A stretch of 64,000 bases of DNA from Malus domestica (Eukaryota; Streptophyta; Magnoliopsida; Rosales; Rosaceae): contig NC_091671.1 of NCBI RefSeq assembly GCF_042453785.1, forward strand, positions 30,905,001 to 30,969,000, given 5' to 3'. The translations under genes and the position numbers were made by a program. The first letter of the stretch is position 1. Each line of letters starts with the position of its first letter. Positions 44,608-54,391 of this stretch are shown piece after piece. The notes below the pieces were generated by a model, which saw only the letters and a program-made list of their open reading frames with translations, was not told the DNA's origin and ran no database searches.

Positions 44608-46594
44608 ATGAATTGCTTCCAATGTTGCATGTCAGAAGAGAAAATCACCAGGAAGTCGTTAAAAAAGAGTATCAAGGAATACCATGACACCAAAACTTTA
44701 GCCTCTTTTGCTAACATTTCGTTCAAAACAGGTAAATTCTTCTCTTGCCGTATATCTTCCCTAAAAATCAAATGACACCATTACATCAAAAGACAGACAT
44801 ACATACATATAATATACATGATTACTCTCTAATAGGGAATGGATCTGCGACGAGGACTTACTTTCCAATCGTTAAATCATGTTAGGGATTATATCATGCA
44901 TTCGTATATCAAAGATTTATGACGTCTTTCAACACTTTGGTCCATCAATCATGTATTCATATTCAAGGGCTGCAATTTATCAGTTTTTTTTCTTTACATT
45001 TATACATATACATACATATATTTATCTTTATGTGATGTGGAAGATTTTACATGAAATATCCCCAATTTATTTGCCTTTGGTTTGATGGAGATTTGTCCCT
45101 TTGAAGGCTAAGATTGGTTTTACCGTATAAAAATCGACCTTCTCTCCTTGTTATATTTATCACAAATTGTCCAATCTTCTGAAATTGAAAGTTGGCTGCA
45201 GATCCTAATATATAATTACTAGTAATACTTGGCAGTGTGGAACAGCTAGTTCAAACTGTTGGCCTCTAAGTTTGAGAATTTTAACCTGCAGACAGCAGCA
45301 GGAGGAAGTACATAGCGGAAGAGATAGCAAAGGTTGGCAAAGGAAATATTTCGGCTCAGATTTTTGCTTTCCGGGAACTTTGTGTTGCAACTAACAACTT
45401 CCATCCAGACAAATTGATAGGCGAAGGCGGTTTTGGGAGGGTTTACAAAGGGAAACTTGATGGCACAGAACAAGTACTATTTCCATCCCTCTCTCGTCAT
45501 TCCATACTTTTGTTTTTCCCCTTAATATACAATAATTTAGTTGAATCATAACCCCTCGTGTTCGCTCGTTTCAGGTTGTTGCTGTTAAGCAACTAGACAG
45601 GAATGGATTCCAAGGAAACAGAGAGTTCCTTGTAGAAGTTTTGATATTAAGTCTTCTTCACCATCCCTACCTCGTCAATTTGGTTGGGTATTGCGCGGAC
45701 GGCGATCAGAGGATTTTGGTGTATGAGTACATGGCGAATGGATCCCTAGAGGACCATCTTCTTGGTAAGCACCAATTTACTTATTTGCATTTGCACTTTC
45801 CAGGCACTTAGTATACATCAGTAACATTTCTTAACACTTGTTTTCTGATCAACAACAAAACTTTGGATCTCAGATTTAGCTCCAGGAAAAAAGCCCTTGG
45901 CTTGGAATACTAGGATGAAAATTGCAGCAGGGGCAGCAAAAGGACTTGAATACTTGCACGAACAAGCGAATCCCCCTGTGATATACCGGGATTTCAAAGC
46001 ATCCAACATACTTTTGGATGAGAACTTCAATCCAAAACTCTCTGATTTTGGTCTTGCAAAGTTAGGTCCAACTGGGGGTAAGACTCATGTATCCACCAGG
46101 GTGATGGGGACCTATGGCTATTGTGCACCTGAATATGCACTCACAGGGCAGTTGACAACGAAATCCGACATTTACAGCTTTGGAGTTGTGTTTTTGGAGA
46201 TAATCACAGGACGGAGAGTCATAGACAATAACAGACCAACTGAGGAGCAGAATTTAGTTACTTGGGTATGTCCATAATTTTATAACTTCTCAAGCTATTT
46301 CGGCAAAACTCTTTGAAGTCCTTCTATAATGGCCAATTTCCCTCAAATTAACAACACGATTTTTTGCAGGCACAACCATTATTTAAAGACAGAAGGAAGT
46401 TTACATTAATGGTAGATCCATTGCTAGAAGGGAAGTACCATATCAAGGGTCTTTACCAAGCTCTTGCTGTTGCAGCAATGTGTCTCCAAGAAGAGGCTGC
46501 TACACGACCGCTGATCAGTGACGTTGTAACGGCGTTAGAGTATTTAGCCGTAGATGGTGAAGCAGATGATACGAATGGTGATGGAAATGTCTGA
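44608..46594 (+). CDS. Receptor-like cytoplasmic kinase, subfamily VII (PBS1-like), five exons
   Basis: Exons 44608-44731, 45292-45473, 45575-45764, 45874-46265 and 46370-46594 join in frame to 370 residues. All introns are GT-AG, and phases 1, 0, 1, 0 are restored. The N-terminus [12 protein letters not shown] has a Cys cluster suited to palmitoylation, but no Gly at position 2, so no N-myristoylation is expected. The kinase has [57 protein letters not shown] (RD type), [20 protein letters not shown] and [14 protein letters not shown]. The [13 protein letters not shown] and GYCAPEYA signatures mark RLCK-VII. Such kinases relay signals from plasma-membrane receptors in immunity and growth. 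All catalytic residues are present. The nearest family member (PBL25/26 or PBL27 type) is not resolved. Confidence 0.9.
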
Positions 46595-48109
46595 CACTAC
46601 TGATGGTGCTAGTGTTGAGGGTAAGGAAGGTACATGATGAGAAAATGAGCCTATGGATTCTAATGTTTCATGAAATCGAAATGTGATCATATCCTGTTGT
46701 GTTGTAGCTAGCTAGGCTGCTCTGTAAAATACCAACTCCGTGCCATTACCCAAAAATCACTTCTCTTATCCACTTTTGGTGTTAGCATGCTGGTGAGATT
46801 TTTGGTGATCATTCTTTGATTAGAAGTTTGAACATAAAAGAATTGGGGAAGGGTGAGGCACTTTAACTAGGCAGGCTCAAATGGCCCAAAAAGAGAACAA
46901 GCTTACCCCAATTCAAATGGGAGCGAGGTTCAAACCAGGATGCATGGGGTGGAAACATAGTTCTAAACAACTGACCTAACTCACATATGAATTTAATTCT
47001 TGTACAAACTTATGCAAAGATAGTATGATTGTTTAGTTGGTTTCAACAACTCTTTCAGTTTGTGCTAATTGTTGTACCAATGTCAAATTGCAGCCATCAT
47101 TACTCTTCAATATAAAGTATAAATATTTAGGTGTGTTTGATTCATAGTGTGCATGAAGGATTAAAGGAATGTAGGAGGGTGAGACACTTATCCGTATTGA
47201 GAATTTGATATGGCAATATTTGGGCTCAACCCGTGCCTGTGCCCACCCCTATGTCCAATAAACTCATGTATTTTGATCCGGATTTGGATCCTCTCCTGAG
47301 CTAATGGAGAGGATCCTCCTGACCAAGTGTTATGGGCCGTTGGATTTTCATCCAACGGCTACAAACAGGTGGGTCCTTTTAAAATTATAATAATTATAGC
47401 CGTTTGATGAAAATCCAACGGCCCATAACACTTGGTCAGGAGGATCCTCTCCGTTAGCTCAGTAGAGGATCCAAATCATTTTGATCCTATAATTAACAAT
47501 TCACTATAGTAATATAAATACAATTATTTGTTTAATTATTATTCATATAATATTGTTAGTACTATCATAGGTGTGTGACCTCTTAAGTTTTAACTAAGAC
47601 TAAGACTGGAAGTGAAATTAACTATAAGTTAATTTAATTCCACAAGTCATGAGTGACACCTAACAAAATGTCATGACAACCTGAATTAGATAAAAGTATT
47701 CATGACTAATCATGATCCTTTTTCAAAACTTGATTGTAGTTACTATGCAATTCGGTTCTTTTTTATCAACATTATCTCGATTAAATGATATGGAATAATG
47801 TCAAATCACAAGTGAATATTTTTAATCACCATGAGGTATCTCATGTTGAGGGTTCTTCTTAGAACAATTATAATAAGGTGATAGATTTCTTGTTGCCCAT
47901 TCATATGTCTCCATACTTATACATATGGACCCAAACAGTACACAAAACCTTAAGCTTAAGAACTATTTGCATACTACAACCTTTTAATGATTGGTCATAA
48001 AATAATTGAGGAAGGGTGAGGCACTTTGAATAGGTAAGCCCAAATGGCCCAAAAAGAGAACTAGGGTGCATGTGTGCATTTATTTTTGTGTAGATTGATT
48101 TATAGACAA
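46595..48109. other. Intergenic region with local duplications
   Basis: A motif at 46840-46910 (GGGAAGGGTGAGGCACTTT, then CAAATGGCCCAAAAAGAGAA) recurs at 48005-48060. A second motif at 47040-47100 (ATTGTTGTACCAATGTCAAA) recurs at 50890-50915, on the far side of the solo LTR. This indicates a diverged local segmental duplication later separated by the LTR insertion. No gene seen. Confidence 0.5.
47280..47477. mobile_element. Mutator-type foldback MITE with 10-bp target duplication
   Basis: Arms of about 80 bases are almost perfectly inverted: GATTTGGATCCTCTCCTGAG on the left, GATTTGGATCCTCTACTGAG on the right (reverse complement). Pairing continues through GTGTTATGGGCCGTTGGATT. ATTTTGATCC flanks both sides (47270-47279 and 47478-47487). 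The GGATCCTCTCC core resembles the 6988-7181 MITE. Confidence 0.82.
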
Positions 48110-50825
48110 GGTTCTAAAAGATGTTATGTCACAGCCCGTTCCGAAATACTTTTATCGAATGTGTGAAAAGACTATAATGCCCTTGGGCGTTGAGATGAGT
48201 CGTATGTGACATGATTTTAGAAGTGGACCAATATAATTATTTTCCTAAGTTTTTGGGGCCAATGAGAACTAAACCTTGGTTAGTTGTGATTGGTGTGTAG
48301 ATTGGACCACACACACACATCCACATTACTTTATCTCTCTCTTCCCTCCCGTGTTCTCTCTCTATCTCTCGGACTCTCTCTCTCTCTCCTTCTTCTTGTA
48401 TGGACAAACACCAAGGACCTCTCAAACCTCACTGATCGAGGAAGAAAATGATACCATTGTGTTCGTGAAGCCCAGACGAGTCGATTGATACCCATTTCAG
48501 GTAAGGATACATTCGAAAACCCTAGTTTTTCATAACCCCTTATTTGTGCATTGTTCATGCACACGTAATTATGGATGTTTTTGAGAGTTTGAAGCTTGTA
48601 GGAAGCTTAGTGAGGTCCCAAGGAAGCTCGAAGTGCTTCGTTTGAAGGTTTTGGACGTCGGGATCGTGTGGACGAAGTTTGGCCGATTTTCTTGGAATTC
48701 TCCGGTGAGATCCCGTGACTTTTAGAGCTTTAAATTAGTATGATCGTGTTCTACAAGTTAAGAGCTTCATTTTGGTATAAAATACGTGAAAAATGGTGCA
48801 AAAACGAGTGAGAAATGGGCAGTTGTAGGTCTGCCCAAAATACGACGCCGGTGACACAGTTCTGGCATTTGGAGGTTGAAGACAATGCGCGTGGGCCGCG
48901 CGTGAGGCCGTCCCCTCCCCGGCGCGTGAGCCACCTAAAAATTTATCAAAAAATATCACGATGTTTGTGAGGTTGTATAGGTCACGTTGGTATATTTAAA
49001 CACCAAAATTGAGCAATGTATAAGAAGTTATTAGCTAGTTTTGCTTATGTGCTTTAAAATAACATTTTTATAGTTAATTTGCATATAGGTGAGATTTATC
49101 CCGTGGACAAGCGTATCCACTGGCGACTCGGGGCCTACGACCCTTCGACATACCAATGAGTGGGTTTTTGTTTTCAGTATATACTTATATACTTGATATA
49201 TTTCCCAGAAATGCATTTTTAGGTAAGTATGCTTTGAAATAATATGTCAAATGCTTTTATATTCTGAATATGCATTTCATGATTGCATATATATATATAT
49301 ATATAAATGTGGTGTTGTGGAGGCACAGGTAAGTCCAGGTAAGTTATGTTTGATTATGTGAATCATCGATGATGTAATATGTGATTGAATAATGTTGAGC
49401 TCATAAAACTGCACCTAGGGTGATTGTGATTTAGCCAGAGTTACGAAGTACATGCCTGTTTAATTACGTCACCTCTCGCACTATATGCTCAAATTGGATC
49501 CAACTTAAGTGCACAGTCTTGTTGTATATACCTTATTCATGGTTCCGACTCGTAGGTGACTAGCGATTTATCGCCCGGCTATTATGAGAAAATAGAATTG
49601 AGCATAATTATTTTTCACCCAATTTTGTCGTACATACCCTTTTCAGTGGTTCCGACTTATGTGCAGTATATTGTCGTATAGGTCATAGTAATGACTCCGG
49701 CTAGATTGAGTTTGAGCTATGAATTCAGCCGTACAAACTATCACAGGAGTTCCGGCTAACATATCATATTTCTATGAACTTATTCTCACTTGCATTGCTT
49801 ACTCTGTCATATCTTGGCATGGCATATATATGCTTATGATTATGTGAAGTATGATTTGAATTGATATATTTTCATATTCAATTATGTATATGCTTATATT
49901 CTGATTCTGGGAAAATATTATACATGTTTTACAGCGAGAGGTTAGTATATTGATAAATGAAATGATTTTGTAAAACTTTTGTTTTGCCCACTCACGTTTT
50001 CTGTTTTGTGCCCCTCCAGGTTCTAAGTAAGCTTGTTGTTGGTGGCTCGAGACCGTCGGCTGTTCTGACTTATCTAAATAATAGTAGGACATTCCTGGTA
50101 CTGTATAACTAGTACTTGTCCTACTGGACTGCACCTAGACTTTATGCTATGATTAGGAGTGTTTACTATTGTAACTAACTCCTATCACTTTCTGTTTAGT
50201 AGTGCACTCTAGTAATGTGGTTTGTTAATTATTCGTATATTTGTTATCTTTATTGCTTTCGCACTGTGCACATGGTTACGTCACTCTCACGTGACGGCCA
50301 ACATGCCTTGACCTCGGTCGGGGTGTGTCATGTTAAGCGCTAGTTGGGCGGTGGGCTAGAGCCTAGCGCTTATTGGCTAGGTGGGGCCTATACTACTAGG
50401 TAGATTTAAGTACATTTATTATATATTTGTATAGATAAATGTCTATTTATACTTACAAAAATGCATAATTGTATTAGGGTACACAAAATAAAATGACATA
50501 TAGATTAAAGTGTTATAACATATTGGAAATATGGGGAACAAGCAAATAATGAGTGTTCATTTAAGTATTCAACAAGTCTCTTACAATTTATTTAACAAAA
50601 ACAAAATCTAAAATGAAAGTTAACGATTTTCTGTCTAAATGAGAGTTGCGACTTAGGCGAGTGCCTAGGCATGTTTAGGCGGGCTAAGTAGACACCTAGG
50701 CAAACTAGATGAACGTTGAATGGGGTTTAAACACCCTTTCTTAATTTTCAAACGCTTAGGGATTACTCGAAAAGGTGGCCAACCAACTAACGCCTAAGTG
50801 GGGCTTAGGTGGAGATTTTTAGAAC
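48110..50825. mobile_element. Older terminal-inverted-repeat element split by the solo LTR
   Basis: With the LTR and one target copy removed, the left end reads GGTTCTAAAAGATGTTAAGC and then GCTAGTTGGGCGG. The reverse complement of the right end reads TGTTCTAAAAATCTCCACCT and then GCGTTAGTTGG. The about 500-bp body has palindromic GCCTAGGC/TTAGGCGG motifs and no coding capacity. A hAT-type MITE is plausible, but no target duplication was confirmed. Confidence 0.45.
48127..50330 (+). mobile_element. Solo LTR, Del/Tekay-like Ty3/gypsy (2.2 kb)
   Basis: Begins TGTCACAGCCCGTTCCGAAA and ends GGTCGGGGTGTGTCA. TGTTA is present on both sides (48122-48126 and 50331-50335), a perfect 5-bp duplication, with no internal retroelement sequence. 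The beginning and the CGGGG-type end resemble the other Del/Tekay-like LTR at 22.5-30.1 kb. A (CT)n tract lies at 48340-48395. It formed by recombination between the two LTRs of a full element, leaving one copy. Confidence 0.88.
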
Positions 50826-51610
50826 AGCATGCATAAATGGCATGATTTCATTCATTTGGTTTCAAGATTATTTTCAGTTGTGTGCCAATTGTTGTACCAA
50901 TGTCAAATTCCATGCATTTTTATTCTTCAATATTAAAAAAAATATGATTTCTACACACTTATTTTCTCTTTCTATCATTCTTAGTTATTTTTGTTTTTTA
51001 TTTTCATTTACTTTATTTAAATTGAATGCGAGAAATAAACAGGGATACATGAAAAGAAGATAGTGTATGAAAATTTTTATAATTAAAAAAATTGATATGA
51101 ACTTTGTTGATCGGGAAAATGAAAAAGGCACGAATTATTATAAGGTTTGTGTGTTTGTAGTAGTAAAGTTCTGTTCAAATAAAAAAAGGTGCTTTCAAAT
51201 GGATGCAGCAGGTACTGTTTGTTTGTAGTAGTAAAGTTCTGTGGCAGCGAAACCATGTTTTTTGCCGCTTGCTGACTTTTACAGTGCCAGGATTTGCCAA
51301 AGAGCAGTAGGGTTTTGAAGATCGCGAAAAAAGGCACTAGGGTTTTGCACTTTTTTTCCCTTGCCATTTAAGAAAGAATAACGGGAAGACTACAATTTTA
51401 AACAAATTTTACAAATTAAATGCTATATCACCAATAGAAAATAAGCATGTTAATCTACGCTTAAGTAACAATGCAATTATCAACAACCACATCATTTAGT
51501 TTGTCGATTTGATTTAAAAAATTTGATCTCCAATTTTAATAAATGATTCAAATGTCTGAACTTAAACATGCATGAAAACACTAATCCTAGGAAAATTCTA
51601 GCCCTAACCC

Positions 51611-52331
51611 TGAGAACAACTCCAACAGTTGGGGTTAAAATTTAGGTTTTAACTAAAAAACAGTTTTCCTCCTCCAATGGTTTTGGCTTAAATTTAGTTC
51701 GAGATTATTAAAGAATAAATTTAAACTAATTTTTCTTTTCGGTAAAATTTTAAAAAATCAAATGTATGTAGATTGCCCAAGTTTATTTAAACACTTTAAC
51801 CTAAAAATATTTAAATTCTGATAAATAATGAGAAATTACTAAACATACCCGATGAAAATATTTTAGATATTTTTTTATTGTTAAATTTGTCTATATTCGA
51901 TCACAGTCATTGGATTTAATATACTTGTAAATTAGATTTAAAAAAAAAAAGAATTTGAATATGGACTATAGGATCAACCAACGACCCATTATTTCCAGTC
52001 ATTGGATCACAAAAAAGAAAAGAAAAAAAAAACTGTTTGCTCGTGCAAGTGACCGACATGTGTCAACCTGCTGGGCCCTTACGCTGACTACCCTGTCGCC
52101 TGTGTCGCGTGGAAGAGCATTGGGCACGTTAGTGCACCGAGACTGGACTTGGGTCCGGCATGTCCACGCGCAGTGGTGAGCTAGAAAAATGGTTTGGCCC
52201 TTTTTTTGGGCTAAATCTCCCCAAATTTTAAGTTATCTTAAAACTTGTTTTAGGACCAATGGTTGGAGACAATTTAGATGGATTTAAAACCTAATTTTAG
52301 ATTTTAACCCAACAATTGAAAATGGTCAAAC
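51611..52331. mobile_element. Possible TIR element
   Basis: The left part CAACAGTTGGGGTTAAAATT and the reverse complement of the right part CAATTGTTGGGTTAAAATCT are inverted, and both are followed by TAGGTTTTAA. The outer ends are diverged and no target duplication was found. No coding capacity. Confidence 0.4.
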
Positions 52332-52813
52332 TTTATAAAGTGACCAATAATGAATCCCCAAGTCACCAGTAATGAAAACATAATGCTTATTATTATTTTT
52401 TTAATATTTAGCAAGTAAATAGTTGTTATTTAAATGTAAATAATGACTGTTCATTTTATTGTAATAGAGCCTTCATTTTTTAAGCTTCTCATTATCCGTA
52501 AATGTCTCACTGCCCTTAACACTTTTTTTTAGTACTCCTTGAACCTACTGATTTACAAGTTTGCAACCACCCTCACTGAAGACTTTCTATATATTTGCCT
52601 CCATCCAATCAAACGCTAGGCTCTCAGCAACCAATGGAGCTCGCCTCTTACGAGATTAGGCCTATTCCCTTGGCGTAGGAGGACCAAAAAAAAAAAAGAT
52701 GAATTTTTTGCTACTCAGTTTAACTTTTTATCTCTAGCAACACTTTATATTTTAACAAATTTTGAATAATTTTTTATTAACACTTTAAACCCAACCCACT
52801 CATTTTTTAAAAC

Positions 52814-53001
52814 GGAAAGGGATCATTTCCGAATCCCTTCCACCTAATCCTCCTCATCAAACAATCTGAGCCTTGAAATTTGATTAAATGACTAAAGTTA
52901 TTATAACTTTTAAGGTTTTTAGCCGTTAGATCAATTTTCAAGGATTCAGATTGTTTGATGAGGAGGATTAGGTGGAAGGGATCCGAAAATGATCAATTTC
53001 C
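52814..53001. mobile_element. Mutator-type foldback MITE
   Basis: Left end GGAAAGGGATCATTTCCGAA; right end (reverse complement) GGAAATTGATCATTTTCGGA. Pairing continues through CCACCTAATCCTCCTCATCA. Flanks TTTTAAAAC (52805-52813) and TTCTAAAAC (53002-53010) form a 9-bp duplication with one mismatch. Confidence 0.7.
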
Positions 53002-54165
53002 TTCTAAAACAACATTCTCTCTCTTCCTATTCTCCTTGATCAAGGGTCCACTCTTAAGTTTGATTATTTTTTAATATTTAGGAAGTGAATAATTGCTCTC
53101 TAAATTTAAAGAGTGACTATTTATTTTCAATATTGATTATTTTATAACATCTGTTGTGATGAATTTTTTGAATTTAGCTCGTCAAAATAGAATTTTAATT
53201 GTTTCACATCATCTCTTGAAAATACGACTTTCGGATAGTAGAGTTTGTTTGTGTTCGTTAAACATAGTCTAACCAAACAAATTAGCAATTATTCATGATT
53301 CGATTATTGGCCAAGTTTCATCATCAGTGACAAGGTACAGCAATTAGCTTTGGTGGCCACAAAGTACTTTTAATATTTTAGAATATAAGTTGGCCCGAGT
53401 ACTCGTCATTATAATTAAATTAATTTATATATGAAATTAGGAGAGAACGTTAATCCCTAATCATCGCAGTCACTTCAAAATTACAGTTCTATCCTCTTTT
53501 ACTCTTCATCAGTTGTCAAGAAAAATAAAAGAAATTTGTTAATGATTATTTATATAATTCGTAAAATTACGATGTTCACCTTTTTAACTCTAGTGTTAGT
53601 GGACTCAGAAATCTTTTTTCACCTCCTATGTTTTTTTTTTCTGGACATGAAATTAAAAAAATTAATGAAAATAACAAATAAAAATAAGGAAACACAAGAT
53701 ACATCTCATCGAACTCAATTAATTTTGAATCATTTTAAAAGGGACAAAAGTTCAAACCTCAACAAACCTAAACCCGAAATAAGTAAATTAAAATTTTTAA
53801 AATTTCAACCGTGTCCTAATAGACTTGTCAAGAACTATACCATATGTTAACATCTAATTCGGGTGCAAGAGGCGAACACACTGACATTAGTTGGCCTAAC
53901 CGTGTGTCTAAGGAAAAGAAGAAAATCCAATAAATCACATGTTTAGAATTAGAGGACTACAAAAGTGGCACATCTGAAAAACTCCAAACCTCTTAGGCCT
54001 AAAATCGTAAATTCAGTGTATTCTTTTCAAATTTTAATATTAAGAAATTGCAGAGACAATTATTTGCCAGCCGTATATAATATTATTCTAAATATTTGGC
54101 TTTCTTCCTAAATTTTCCGAGGCAGAAAACCCCAGGGTTTAGAGAGCCTCTGCAGTCTTCACCTC

Positions 54166-54210
54166 CTTCAATCTCTCTCTCTCTCTCTCTCCCCCCCCCC
54201 CCCCCCCCCC
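54166..54210 (+). repeat. (CT)n followed by a C-run in the polymerase leader
   Basis: About ten CT units (about 54171-54190) run straight into about 20 consecutive Cs (to 54210). It lies in the presumed 5' untranslated region of the organellar DNA polymerase gene, just before the upstream ORF. Such a tract is length-variable and error-prone in sequencing. Confidence 0.85.
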
Positions 54211-54215
54211 TCCTC

Positions 54216-54275
54216 ATGGGCATGCTCTGCTCTTCTGCTTCGAACTCAGACCCACTAGTCCCAGACCTCAAATAA
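54216..54275 (+). promoter_or_regulatory. Upstream ORF in the polymerase leader (19 codons)
   Basis: ATG at 54216 opens MGMLCSSASNSDPLVPDLK and stops at TAA 54273-54275, about 116 bases before the main start codon. It is out of frame with the main ORF. If transcription begins upstream of the CT tract, ribosomes would meet this ORF first, which could lower translation of the polymerase. Whether it is used is not known. Confidence 0.45.
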
Positions 54276-54391
54276 CTCCCCAACAAACCCCACCTAATTT
54301 ACAGGTTTGCCACGCAAAGCTTAGCAAGACGGCCGCTTCTATAAGCCACAGTTGGAGCAGTAAGCTGGGGAAAGTTGCTCTTTCCAACTTC

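Larger units (their letters stand above)
50826..54165. other. Intergenic region with transposon remnants
   Basis: No host gene seen. A 22-base motif, GTTTGTAGTAGTAAAGTTCT and on, occurs at 51150 and 51220. A TIR-like element lies at about 51611-52331 and a MITE at 52814-53001. The remaining AT-rich sequence to 54165 shows nothing recognisable. Confidence 0.4.

Noticed and set aside
51083-51367. 94-residue minus-strand frame
   Set aside because: It spans a 22-base direct duplication and shows no conserved motif or gene context.
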